Below are positions 26,552 to 34,776 of a stretch of 64,000 bases of DNA, in pieces; the first letter of the stretch is position 1; each line of letters starts with the position of its first letter. The DNA lies in assembly GCF_900108335.1 (NCBI RefSeq), contig NZ_FNVT01000029.1, positions 53,185-117,184 of the forward strand, in the 5' to 3' direction. The stretch comes from Nonomuraea solani. GTDB lineage: Bacteria > Actinomycetota > Actinomycetes > Streptosporangiales > Streptosporangiaceae. Below the pieces are notes generated by a model. The model saw only the letters and a list, made by a program, of their open reading frames with translations, was not told the origin of the DNA and did no database searches. A program made the translations under genes and the position numbers.

Positions 26552-27298
26552 TCACTGCGCGTGGGCCGACCTGCCGGCGTTGGAGCCGTCGCGGATGATC
26601 TCGCCCGTGACGTTGTGGTTCGCCGCCGAACCCAGGAACACGATGAGCGCCGCCATGTCCTCCGCCGTGGACAGCCGGCGGCTCGGCGTGCGGGCCGCGA
26701 GCCGGTCGAGTACGTCCTGCGGGATGTGCCGGGGCCCGTCGGTGAGGGTGAGCCCGGCGACGGCCACGTTGACCAGGATGCCGTCGCGGCCGGCCTCCCA
26801 CGCCAGTGCCCGGGCCATGCCGTGCAGGGCCGCCTTCGCGGTGCCGTACGGGCCCGGCCCCGGCACCCCCTCCTCGGCGATTCCCGACGAGACCAGCACG
26901 ATCCGCCCGAAACCCTTGCGCCGCATCTCCGGCAGCACCGCCTGGACGAGCAGCGCGTTGCCGGCCACGTTCGCGTGCAGGACGGCCGTCCACTCGGCGG
27001 CGGGGACGTCCTCGAACGCGATGCTCCCCGGCATGATCGTGCCCCAGCGCACGGCGTTGGCCACGAGCGCGTCCACGGGCCCCGCCTGCGCGACCGCGGG
27101 CCCGATCGTGGCGTGGTCCTCCAGGTCCAGGTGTACGGCCGCCGCCGCGCCGCCCTCCGCCTCGATCCGCTTGACGATCTCGGCCGCCCGGTCCGCGCCC
27201 GTGTTGTAGGTGATCGTGACGCGCGCGCCGGTCTTGGCGTACGCGAGCGCGGTGGCGGCGCCGATGCCCGACGAGCCACCGGTGATCAGGACATGCAT
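26552..27298 (-). CDS. SDR family oxidoreductase
   Basis: 248 residues, short-chain dehydrogenase/reductase. The cofactor motif is TGGSSGIGAATA. The NxxG-like NANA segment is replaced by VANAVRWG. Catalytic Ser is in IVLVSSG and the Tyr-Lys pair in YGTAKAALHGMARALAWE. The beta-alpha fold ends INVAVAGLT-like LVNVAVAGL. Substrate unknown. The ATG at 27298 has a strong AAGGAG, and tandem palindromes at 27312-27335 sit directly upstream. The MarR gene, transcribed from the same strand just before it, is the probable repressor. Confidence 0.92.
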   Translation of the reverse strand: MHVLITGGSSGIGAATALAYAKTGARVTITYNTGADRAAEIVKRIEAEGGAAAAVHLDLEDHATIGPAVAQAGPVDALVANAVRWGTIMPGSIAFEDVPAAEWTAVLHANVAGNALLVQAVLPEMRRKGFGRIVLVSSGIAEEGVPGPGPYGTAKAALHGMARALAWEAGRDGILVNVAVAGLTLTDGPRHIPQDVLDRLAARTPSRRLSTAEDMAALIVFLGSAANHNVTGEIIRDGSNAGRSAHAQ

Positions 27299-27311
27299 GG
27301 TTCTCCTTGAA

Positions 27312-27335
27312 TTAGCCGACTAATTAGCCAGCTAA
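27312..27335. promoter_or_regulatory. Tandem palindromes upstream of the SDR gene (MarR operator candidate)
   Basis: TTAGCCGACTAA (27312-27323) is followed without a gap by TTAGCCAGCTAA (27324-27335). The second is a near-perfect palindrome (TTAGC-CA-GCTAA). The pair ends 13 bases before the SDR start codon and is AT-rich against the flanks. Confidence 0.6.
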
Positions 27336-27369
27336 GTCGAAGAGAAGACATGCCCGCAAGGGTGTTTCG

Positions 27370-27792
27370 CTAGGAGTGAAACGCGTTGTTGGGCATGGCA
27401 CGGATCAGGCGGTTGAGGAGCGCGCGTTCTTCCGGGGTGAAACCCTGCAGCATGTCCTCGTCCATCCGGTTCCAGATCTCCTCCACCGGCTCGCGCAGCG
27501 CCTTGCCCGTGTCGGTGAGGTGCACGCGGCCCACCCGCGGCCGCTCGGGATCGGGGGCCCGGTAGACGATGCCCGCGCGTTCGAGGCGCTGGAGGGTCTT
27601 GGTGACCGTCGGAGGCTCGACGCCGAGCCTGGCGATCAGCTCGCCCTGGGTCAGGCCGTCCTCGTGCCACAGCTGGTTGAGCAGCAGCTCCTGGCCGACG
27701 TGCAGCCCGAGGGGGACCAGCGCGGCGGCCAGCCGGTTGCGATGCGTCTTCATGGCCTTGATCAGCGCGTAGGTCAGGGTCTCGTCCAGCAT
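27370..27792 (-). CDS. MarR family transcriptional regulator
   Basis: 140 residues. Winged helix: LLLNQLWHEDGLTQGELIARLGVEPPTVTKTLQRLERAGIVYRAPDPERPRVGRVHLTDTG, with the conserved wing arginines and LTDTGKAL. The C-terminal helix dimerises. Short phenolic or oxidant ligands are typical of the family. It lies 71 bases before the SDR gene on the same strand, and the tandem palindromes in between are a likely binding site. It is likely to repress the SDR gene. Confidence 0.93.
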   Translation of the reverse strand: MLDETLTYALIKAMKTHRNRLAAALVPLGLHVGQELLLNQLWHEDGLTQGELIARLGVEPPTVTKTLQRLERAGIVYRAPDPERPRVGRVHLTDTGKALREPVEEIWNRMDEDMLQGFTPEERALLNRLIRAMPNNAFHS

Positions 27793-27934
27793 GCACTCAT
27801 CTTGCCCGCCGCCTGCCGTTTTGGCGCATGGTGACCCAAGGATGAGCCTCCTCTTACCGTGTCGCGCGGTTTAGCCGGCGCCTGCCGAGTAAGGGTGAGG
27901 TATCCGGCATGCTGACCCGTCGGGAGACGCAGAC

Positions 27935-28813
27935 GTGACCACACCTGGGGACCCGAACGAGCCCCGCCCGGGGCAGGACCCGCGCGAGGACCGTTCCGAT
28001 GAGGACGCTCCGCCGCAGCACGAGCCCGAGTGGTGGAGCGAGGGTACGGTGCCGCGCGACGAACGGCCACCCGGCGGTGGCAGCGGTGAGGAGCGGCCGC
28101 CCGGCGGTGGCAGCGGTGAGGAGCCGATCACGCCCGTGCCGCCCGTGGTGCCGCCCGTGCCGCCGCGGCCCGACGTGCCGCCGGCGCACGAGCCCAGGCC
28201 CGCCGGCGAGCCCGGCCATCCCGACCTGCCCACCTCGCCGGAGACGCCGCAGCCCACGGGGAGCGACGCCGAGCGGACCCAGGTGTATCCGGTGCCGGGC
28301 GCCACGCCCACCTATCCGGGCTGGTCGGGCACCCCGCCGGAGGAGCCGCCCGGCAGGCCGACGCCGTCGCGCTACGACCAGGGCGGCCGGCCGAACTACG
28401 GCGAACCGACCGTGCCGGGCACCTCGCCCTCCAGTCCGTACGGTGGCCCGCCCGGCTACCCGCCGCCCCCCGGCCCCTACGGCCATCCCTACCAGCAGCA
28501 GTCACAGCCGGGCAGCGGCCTGGCGACCGCCTCGCTCGTCCTGGGCGTGGCCAGCCCCTTTCTGGTGTTCGTCTGTTTCACCGGCCTGATCACCGCCATC
28601 CTGTCGATCGTCTTCGGCTGCGTGGCGCTGGCCAAGCAGGCCGGCCGGGGCCGCGCCCTGGCCGGCATCGCCATCAGCGTCCTGTCGCTGATCCTGTTCG
28701 CGATCGTGGCGATCTGGTTCTGGAACGTGGTCCAGGAATGCGCGCACCTGCCCGGCCAGCTCGCCGACCGGTGCTTCGAGGACAAGTTTCCCTGGATGAA
28801 CGGCAGCCGCTAG
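27935..28813 (+). CDS. Proline-rich membrane protein with DUF4190 domain
   Basis: 292 residues from a GTG at 27935 with GGGAG 9 bases upstream. Residues 1-180 are a disordered Pro/Gly/Glu-rich arm containing a tandem PPGGGSGEE repeat (RPPGGGSGEERPPGGGSGEEP) and PPGYPPPPGPYGHPYQQQ. They are followed by two membrane helices of the DUF4190 type, GLATASLVLGVASPFLVFVC and LAGIAISVLSLILFAIVAIWF, separated by the basic loop AKQAGRGRA. The C-terminus is short and extracytoplasmic (CAHLPGQLADRCF). Proline-rich DUF4190 proteins are common in actinomycetes, function unknown. Confidence 0.88.
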   Translation: MTTPGDPNEPRPGQDPREDRSDEDAPPQHEPEWWSEGTVPRDERPPGGGSGEERPPGGGSGEEPITPVPPVVPPVPPRPDVPPAHEPRPAGEPGHPDLPTSPETPQPTGSDAERTQVYPVPGATPTYPGWSGTPPEEPPGRPTPSRYDQGGRPNYGEPTVPGTSPSSPYGGPPGYPPPPGPYGHPYQQQSQPGSGLATASLVLGVASPFLVFVCFTGLITAILSIVFGCVALAKQAGRGRALAGIAISVLSLILFAIVAIWFWNVVQECAHLPGQLADRCFEDKFPWMNGSR

Positions 28814-29247
28814 AGCGGCAGGTGCTCTGACAGGTCCGCCCGGGAGCCGCTGGCGGCGATGGCGCCCTTCGCCATGGCCTCGGCCCAGGTCAGGCGGCCG
28901 AGAGCGAGCTCGATCCAGGTGCGGCCGTCCGTTTCGACCACATTCGGTGGGGTACCGCGGGTATGGCGGGGGCCGACGATCGCCTGGACGGCGGCGTACG
29001 GCGGCACCCGCACCTCGACGGTCCTGCCCGGCGCCGCGGTCGCCAGTTTGTCGAGCAGGTAGCGCACCGCCTGCCTGGCCGCGTCGCGCTCGGGCCGCTC
29101 CCCGCGCTCGTAGGCCGCCAGCACGGCGGCCACGAGCGCGTCGGGCAACGCGGACGCCGGGCCGTCGTAAGGAGGCTCGTCGAGGGCCACGAGCTGACCG
29201 TCGAGGGCCGATCTCAGCTTTTCCTGGTCCATCTTGCGTGGTGGCAC
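28810..29247 (-). CDS. Sterol-carrier-family (SCP-like) protein
   Basis: 145 residues from a GTG at 29247 (VPPRKMDQEKL). The sequence RTVEVRVPPYAAVQAIVGPRHTRGTPPNVVETDGRTWIELALGRLTWAEAMAKGAIAASGSRADL has the fold pattern of the bacterial SCP-ortholog domain. Similar proteins lie near purF in Streptomyces, from memory. It binds a lipid-like ligand or serves as part of a thiol-dependent enzyme in relatives; its activity here is unknown. An internal ATG at 29232 could be used. Its stop overlaps that of the DUF4190 gene by four bases. Confidence 0.82.
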   Translation of the reverse strand: MPPRKMDQEKLRSALDGQLVALDEPPYDGPASALPDALVAAVLAAYERGERPERDAARQAVRYLLDKLATAAPGRTVEVRVPPYAAVQAIVGPRHTRGTPPNVVETDGRTWIELALGRLTWAEAMAKGAIAASGSRADLSEHLPL

Positions 29248-29270
29248 ACCAACATTGTCTCCCGGGCAGC

Positions 29271-29314
29271 GTTCATCGAGATGGAGGTCATCGTTCACCT
29301 CCGGTTTCGACGGC
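29271..29314 (+). promoter_or_regulatory. Candidate PHO box (PhoP direct repeats) upstream of the PhoX gene
   Basis: Four contiguous 11-bp units: GTTCATCGAGA (29271), TGGAGGTCATC (29282), GTTCACCTCCG (29293), GTTTCGACGGC (29304). Three begin GTT and two GTTCA-C/T, the pattern of Streptomyces PhoP direct repeats. It lies 48 bases before the start of a phosphatase gene. Confidence 0.6.
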
Positions 29315-29361
29315 GACCGTAGCCTCCCCGCCGTACAACCGCGCACTTTTATGGAGGACCT

Positions 29362-31422
29362 GTGGCGAACCCCCACGCGGGCGGGCGGCTGCTGCCGCTG
29401 CTTTCCACCCCGCACAAAGGTGGCCGATCCGCGCTGACGTGCCAGTTCCGCTGCGGCAACGCGTGCGCGCATGACGTGGCGAACACCACTTCCAACGCCT
29501 ACTTCGGCGACGTGGTGAAGGAGGCGCTGTCGCGGCGCGGCGTGCTGCGGGCGGGCGTGCTCGGCGCCCTCGTGGCGGGCGTGGGCGTGTCGGGCGCCGT
29601 ACCGGCCCTGGCGGACGAGACGACCCCGGCGCCGACGCCCACGCGGCCCGGCACCGGCGGCCTGACCTTCACCCCCGTGGCGCCGAACAAGGTCGACGCG
29701 CTGACCATCCCGGACGGCTACAAGTCCTCCGTGGTCGTGCGCTGGGGCGACCCCGTGCTCTCCGACGCGCCGGCCTTCGATTTCGACAACCAGAGCGCCG
29801 ACGCCCAGAACAAGCAGTTCGGCTACAACTGTGACTTCGTGACGGTGTTCCCGATGGGCACCGACCGGGCGCTGCTCTGGGTCAACCACGAGTACACCGA
29901 CGAGAACCTGATGTTCCGCGGCTACACCGGCGGCGCGGCGGCCACCGTGGAGCAGATCAAGATCGGGCTGGCCGCGCACGGCGGCTCGATCGTGGAGATC
30001 ACGCGGGCGGGCGGCACCGGCCAGTGGGAGCTGCTCACCGGCGGCCGCCGCCGCTACAACCGGCGCATCACCGCTCAGACCCCCATGAAGTTCACCGGTC
30101 CGGCGGCGGGTCACGACCTGCTCAAGACGGCCGCCGACCCCGAGGGCCGCACGCCCGTCGGCATGCTGAACAACTGCGCCGGCGGCACCACCCCGTGGGG
30201 GACCGTGCTGACCGCCGAGGAGAACTTCGACCAGTACTTCGTCAACGGCGACAAGGTGCCCGACGCGCAGAAGCCGTACATCTCCCGCTACACCATCACG
30301 AACGGCACTCCGGCGAGCAGTCGCAGGTTCGACCGCGTCGAGGAACGCTTCGACCTGGCCAAGCACCCGAAGGAGGCCAACCGGTTCGGCTGGATCGTGG
30401 AGATCGACCCGTTCGACCCCGAGTCCACGCCGGTCAAGCGCACGGCGCTGGGCAGGTTCAAGCACGAGGCCGCCACCACGACGCTGGCCGAGGACGGCCG
30501 CCTGGTCGTCTACATGGGCGACGACTCCCGCTTCGAGTACATCTACAAGTTCGTCTCGAAGGAACGCTTCATCACCGGGAACGAGGCCCACAACCGGACG
30601 CTGCTCGACGAGGGCACCCTGTACGTGGCCAAGTTCACCGGCGACAGCCCGGCCACCGAGATCGACGGCACCGGCAAGCTGCCCGCCGACGGCGGCTTCG
30701 ACGGCTCGGGCCAGTGGATCCCGCTCGTCTCGGGCACCACCTCGCACGTGCCCGGCATGTCCGCCGCCGAGGTGCTCGTCTACACCCGCACCGCCGCCGA
30801 CAAGGCGGGCGCCACCAAGATGGACCGCCCCGAGGACATGGAGCGCAACCCGATCACGGGCGGCGTGTACGTGGCCCTGACCAACAACACCAACCGCACC
30901 GCGGCCCAGGCCGACGAGGCCAACCCGCGCTCGTCGAACAAGCACGGCCACGTCCTGGAGATCGTCGAGGCGGGCGACGACGCGGGCCGGACGACGTTCT
31001 CCTGGTCGCTCCCGCTCGTCTGCGGCGACCCGAAGGACCCGGCCACCTACTTCGCCGGCTACGACAAGACCAAGGTCTCGCCGATCTCCTGCCCGGACAA
31101 CGTCACGTTCGACCGCGACGGCAACCTGTGGATCTCCACGGACGGCAACGCGCTCGGCACCAACGACGGCCTGTTCGTGATGCCCGTCCGGGGCGCGGAG
31201 CGCGGCCACCTGCGCCAGTTCCTCACGGTCCCGGTCGGCGCCGAGACCTGCGGGCCGCTGGTCACCAGCGACCAGCTCAGCGTGTTCGTGGCGGTGCAGC
31301 ACCCCGGCGAGACCGACGGCGCGACCCCGGACAACCCGGGCAGCCGCTGGCCCGACGGCGACCAGCCGCGCCCGTCGGTCGCGGTGGTCTGGCACGCCCA
31401 GGGCAAGAAGATCGGCTCTTGA
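29362..31422 (+). CDS. PhoX-type alkaline phosphatase (DUF839), Tat-exported
   Basis: 686 residues from a GTG at 29362 with GGAGG close upstream. A Tat-like motif SRRGVLRAGVLGALVAGVGV (residues about 57-76) follows an unusually long N-region and gives export as a folded metalloenzyme. PhoX enzymes bind iron and calcium. The conserved segment NNCAGGTTPWGTVLTAEENFDQYF contains the likely Cys and Glu ligands, with further ligands in EIDPFDP and NITFDRDGNLW-like DNVTFDRDGNLWISTDGNALG. It releases phosphate from esters outside the cell. The PHO box upstream predicts induction by phosphate starvation. No Ser/Asp phosphatase motif exists, consistent with the PhoX fold. Confidence 0.9.
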   Translation: MANPHAGGRLLPLLSTPHKGGRSALTCQFRCGNACAHDVANTTSNAYFGDVVKEALSRRGVLRAGVLGALVAGVGVSGAVPALADETTPAPTPTRPGTGGLTFTPVAPNKVDALTIPDGYKSSVVVRWGDPVLSDAPAFDFDNQSADAQNKQFGYNCDFVTVFPMGTDRALLWVNHEYTDENLMFRGYTGGAAATVEQIKIGLAAHGGSIVEITRAGGTGQWELLTGGRRRYNRRITAQTPMKFTGPAAGHDLLKTAADPEGRTPVGMLNNCAGGTTPWGTVLTAEENFDQYFVNGDKVPDAQKPYISRYTITNGTPASSRRFDRVEERFDLAKHPKEANRFGWIVEIDPFDPESTPVKRTALGRFKHEAATTTLAEDGRLVVYMGDDSRFEYIYKFVSKERFITGNEAHNRTLLDEGTLYVAKFTGDSPATEIDGTGKLPADGGFDGSGQWIPLVSGTTSHVPGMSAAEVLVYTRTAADKAGATKMDRPEDMERNPITGGVYVALTNNTNRTAAQADEANPRSSNKHGHVLEIVEAGDDAGRTTFSWSLPLVCGDPKDPATYFAGYDKTKVSPISCPDNVTFDRDGNLWISTDGNALGTNDGLFVMPVRGAERGHLRQFLTVPVGAETCGPLVTSDQLSVFVAVQHPGETDGATPDNPGSRWPDGDQPRPSVAVVWHAQGKKIGS

Positions 31423-31449
31423 CCTCAAGTTAAGTTGAGGCCATAGCGT
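31419..31449 (+). promoter_or_regulatory. SoxR-box promoter of the ABC exporter gene
   Basis: CCTCAAGTTAAGTTGAGG (31423-31440) differs by one centre base from the E. coli soxS SoxR site as I remember it. It sits between -35 TTGACC (31419-31424) and a weak -10 TAGCGT (31444-31449). The spacer is 19 bp, the length MerR-family activators need. The start would be near the ATG at 31457, making the mRNA leaderless. Confidence 0.75.
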
Positions 31450-31456
31450 TCCTCCC

Positions 31457-33331
31457 ATGAGTATGGAAGTGACCGCCTGGCATCAGCTCTATTCGATGAA
31501 CAACCAACCGCAGCGTCGCTCTGTCTCCAGAGTGACGCTGCGGCGTATCGCCGCCTTCGCCCGGCCGCACCGGCGCAGGATGACGCTGTTCCTGCTGCTC
31601 AGCGTGGTGACGGCGGGCCTGGCCGTGGGCGCGCCGCTGCTCGCGGGCCGGGTGGTGGACGCCATCTTCAAGGGTGAGCCGCTGGACGTGGTCGTCATGG
31701 TGGCCCTGCTGATCGCGGGGCTGGCGATCGCCGAGGCGGGGCTCGGGCTGGTGAACCGGTGGCTGTCGGCGGGGCTCGGTGAGAGCCTGATCCTCGATCT
31801 TCGTACGGCCGTGTTCGACCACGTACAGAAGATGCCGATCGCGTTCTTCACCAGGACCCGCACCGGCGCGCTGGTCAGCCGCCTGAACAACGACGTGATC
31901 GGCGCGCAGCGGGCCTTCACCGACACGCTGTCCGGCGTGGCGGGCAACCTGGTGACGCTCATGCTCACGCTCGTCGCCATGATCGGCATCTCCTGGCAGA
32001 TCACCCTGCTCGCGCTGCTGCTCCTGCCGGTGTTCGTGCTGCCCGCGCGGCGCATGGGCACCAGGATCGCCAGGCTGCGGCGCGAGGCGGCCGACCACAA
32101 CGCGGCCATGGGCACGCAGATGACCGAGCGCTTCTCGGCGCCGGGCGCGACGCTGGTGAAGCTGTTCGGCCGGCCCGCGCGAGAGTCGGCCGAGTTCGCC
32201 GCCAGGGCCCGCCGGGTGCGCGACATCGGGGTGCGCTCGGCCATGACCCAGTCGGCCTTCGTCACGGCGCTGACGCTGGTCTCGGCCCTGGCCCTCGCCC
32301 TCGTGTACGGCCTCGGCGGCTTCTACGCCCTGCGCCACCAGCTCGCCCCCGGCGCGGTCGTGTCGATGGCCATGCTGCTCACCCGCCTGTACGCCCCCCT
32401 GACCGCCCTGGCCAGCGCCCGCGTGGACGTGATGAGCGCGATCGTCAGCTTCGACCGCGTCTTCGAGGTCCTCGACCTCAAGCCGCTCATCCAGGAGAAG
32501 CCGGACGCCCGCGAGGTCCCCGACGGCCCGGTGGCGGTCGAGTTCGACGACGTGCGCTTCGCCTACCCGTCGGCCGACAAGGTCTCGCTCGCCTCGCTGG
32601 AGGAGGTCGCCACGCTCGACTCGCGCGGCGGCGTCGAGGTGCTGCACGGCGTCTCGTTCCGGGCCGAACCGGGTCAGATGGTGGCGCTGGTCGGCTCGTC
32701 GGGCGCGGGCAAGTCCACGATCGCCCAGTTGCTGCCCCGCCTGTACGACGTCGACTCCGGCGCCGTCCGGCTCGGCGGCGTGGACGTGCGCGACCTGACC
32801 GCCGACTCCATCCGCGACACGCTCGGCATGGTCACCCAGGACGGCCACCTGTTCCACGAGACGATCCGGGCGAACCTGCTGCTGGCCAGGCCGGAGGCGA
32901 GCGAGGAAGAAATCTGGGACGCGCTCACCAGGGCCAGGCTCGCCACGCTCATCGAGTCCCTGCCCGACGGCCTCGACACGGTCGTGGGGGAGCGCGGCTA
33001 CCGGCTGTCGGGCGGCGAGCGTCAGCGGCTGACGATCGCCCGGCTGCTGCTGGCCAGGCCCAGGGTGGTCATCCTGGACGAGGCCACGGCGGCGCTCGAC
33101 TCCACCTCGGAGGCGGCCGTGCAGGCGGCGCTCGGCGAGGCGCTGGAAGGCAGGACCGCCGTGGTGATCGCGCACCGGCTCTCCACCGTCCGGGCCGCCG
33201 ACCTGATCCTGGTGATCGAGGACGGGCGGGTGGTCGAGCGCGGCACGCACGCCGAGTTGCTCGCCGCCGAGGGACGCTACGAGGAGCTGTACCGCACTCA
33301 GTTCGACGAGCCCACGGTGGCCGCCGCCTGA
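31457..33331 (+). CDS. ABC exporter, fused transmembrane and ATPase domains
   Basis: 624 residues, half-transporter that dimerises. The six-helix membrane domain (residues 30-350) includes FFTRTRTGALVSRLNNDV. The ATPase domain shows Walker A GSSGAGKST, a Q-loop GMVTQDGHLF, signature LSGGERQRL, Walker B VVILDEAT and the H-loop IAHRLSTV. A charged insert, YPSADKVSLASLEEVATLDS, interrupts the first ATPase strands. The ATG at 31457 follows the SoxR-box promoter with no ribosome site, so it is probably leaderless. SoxR targets in Streptomyces include such exporters, so it may pump redox-active metabolites out. Confidence 0.93.
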   Translation: MSMEVTAWHQLYSMNNQPQRRSVSRVTLRRIAAFARPHRRRMTLFLLLSVVTAGLAVGAPLLAGRVVDAIFKGEPLDVVVMVALLIAGLAIAEAGLGLVNRWLSAGLGESLILDLRTAVFDHVQKMPIAFFTRTRTGALVSRLNNDVIGAQRAFTDTLSGVAGNLVTLMLTLVAMIGISWQITLLALLLLPVFVLPARRMGTRIARLRREAADHNAAMGTQMTERFSAPGATLVKLFGRPARESAEFAARARRVRDIGVRSAMTQSAFVTALTLVSALALALVYGLGGFYALRHQLAPGAVVSMAMLLTRLYAPLTALASARVDVMSAIVSFDRVFEVLDLKPLIQEKPDAREVPDGPVAVEFDDVRFAYPSADKVSLASLEEVATLDSRGGVEVLHGVSFRAEPGQMVALVGSSGAGKSTIAQLLPRLYDVDSGAVRLGGVDVRDLTADSIRDTLGMVTQDGHLFHETIRANLLLARPEASEEEIWDALTRARLATLIESLPDGLDTVVGERGYRLSGGERQRLTIARLLLARPRVVILDEATAALDSTSEAAVQAALGEALEGRTAVVIAHRLSTVRAADLILVIEDGRVVERGTHAELLAAEGRYEELYRTQFDEPTVAAA

Positions 33332-34707
33332 GGCTCCTCACGCTCGACGGGGGCGGGGCGCAGCGAGTAGAGCGCGACCGGGATCGCCGCCAGCACCACG
33401 ATCGCCGCGACGACCAGCGTGAACTGGTAGGCGTCGAGGAAGGCCGGCAGCGGTGGCCGGTCGCTCGCGCTCTGCCGGGCGCTCAGGAACGCCCCCAGGA
33501 GCGTGATGCCGAGCAGCCCGAACACCTCGCGGGAGACGTTGAGCATGCCCGACGCCACGCCTGAGCGGTCCTGGGGCATGCCGCTGAGGATGGCGGCCGT
33601 CAGGGGGACCAGGAGGCCGCCGCCGAGGCCGTACAGGATGAACCAGGGCGCGACGTCCGCGTAGTCGCCGTCGGCTCCGACGCGGGAGATCAGGTAGATC
33701 GCGGTGCCCATGAGCGCCATCCCGAGCGCCACCGTGCGGCCGATGCCGATGAGCGCGCTGACCCGCTGCGACAGGAGCGCGGTCACGGCCATGACCAGCG
33801 CCATCGGCACGAACGACGCGCCCGCCTGGGTGGGGGAGAAGCCGAGCACGTTCTGCAGCCACAGGGCGCTGAAGAAGTAGACGCCGAACACGCCGAACGA
33901 CCAGATCCCGCTGGTGAGCAGACCGCCGCTGAACACCCGCGACCTGAACAGCGACATCACGATCATCGGCTCGGCGGCCCGCGACTCCGCCAGCACGAAC
34001 GCCACGGCCGCCGCGGCGAACACGCCGAACGCGGCCAGGATCTCCGGTGAGGTCCAGCCGGCGGCCTCGCCCTCGATGAGCGCATAAGTCAGGGCGAACA
34101 GGGCGATCGCCGAGGTGACCAGACCGGGCAGGTCGAGGTTGCGGCGTACGCGGGTGAAAGCCGGCCTGATGGCCCAGAGCGCGAGCCCCGACGTCACCAG
34201 CCCGATCGGGACGTTGATCAGGTAGATCCAGCCCCAGTGCAGGTTCTCGCTGATGAAGCCGCCCGCGGCGGGACCGAGCGCCATGGAGAGCGCCCCCGAG
34301 GCGCTCCAGATGCCGACGGCCCGGCCGCGCTCGGCCGGGTCGGGGAAGATCTGGCCGATCAGCGCCAGCGCGGTGGGCGTGAGCAGCGCGGCCCCGACCC
34401 CCTGCACGGCGCGCGCGCCGACCAGCATCCCGCCGGACGTGGCCAGCCCCGCCGCCAGCGAGGACAGCGTGAAGATCGCCAGCCCGCCCAGGAACACCCG
34501 GCGCGCGCCGAACACGTCCGCGAGCCGCCCTCCGGCCAGCATGAGCCCGGCGAAGACCAGGATGTACGAGCTCACGATCCACTCCAGCCCCGAGATCGTC
34601 AGCCCGAGGTCCCGCTGGATCGTCGGCAACGCGACGTTGCCCACGTTGTTGTCGAGATAGGTCATGAAGGTGCCCAACGTCACTGCGACCAGTGCCCACC
34701 ATCGCAT
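33298..34707 (-). CDS. MFS exporter, DHA2-like (drug resistance type)
   Basis: 469 residues, about 12-14 membrane helices, proton-coupled multidrug or antibiotic exporter. Motif A is GGRLADVFGARRVFLGG (after helix 2), motif B is RAVQGVGAALLTPTALAL and motif C in GALSMALGPAAGG. Asp/Asn residues near the N-terminus (TYLDNNVGNVALPTI) are as in EmrB/QacA relatives. The ATG at 34707 has GGAGG 7 bases upstream. The gene is divergent from a TetR repressor with a 28-bp palindrome between them. Its 3' end overlaps that of the ABC exporter gene by 34 bases. Confidence 0.93.
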   Translation of the reverse strand: MRWWALVAVTLGTFMTYLDNNVGNVALPTIQRDLGLTISGLEWIVSSYILVFAGLMLAGGRLADVFGARRVFLGGLAIFTLSSLAAGLATSGGMLVGARAVQGVGAALLTPTALALIGQIFPDPAERGRAVGIWSASGALSMALGPAAGGFISENLHWGWIYLINVPIGLVTSGLALWAIRPAFTRVRRNLDLPGLVTSAIALFALTYALIEGEAAGWTSPEILAAFGVFAAAAVAFVLAESRAAEPMIVMSLFRSRVFSGGLLTSGIWSFGVFGVYFFSALWLQNVLGFSPTQAGASFVPMALVMAVTALLSQRVSALIGIGRTVALGMALMGTAIYLISRVGADGDYADVAPWFILYGLGGGLLVPLTAAILSGMPQDRSGVASGMLNVSREVFGLLGITLLGAFLSARQSASDRPPLPAFLDAYQFTLVVAAIVVLAAIPVALYSLRPAPVEREEPQAAATVGSSN

Positions 34708-34718
34708 GCCACTGCCTC

Positions 34719-34768
34719 CTATACAGCGTACTTGTACGCCGTATAGTGGAACTTGTACGTCGTATAGT
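34719..34768. promoter_or_regulatory. TetR operators in the MFS-TetR divergent promoter
   Basis: A 28-bp near-perfect palindrome runs from 34719 to 34746 (CTATAC-A-GCGTAC-TT-GTACGC-C-GTATAG). Its right half recurs 21 bp later (ACTTGTACGTCGTATAGT, 34751-34768) with one mismatch. The spacing is two helical turns. TATAGT at 34763-34768 can act as the -10 of the TetR gene. Confidence 0.75.
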
Positions 34769-34776
34769 TGTCAACC

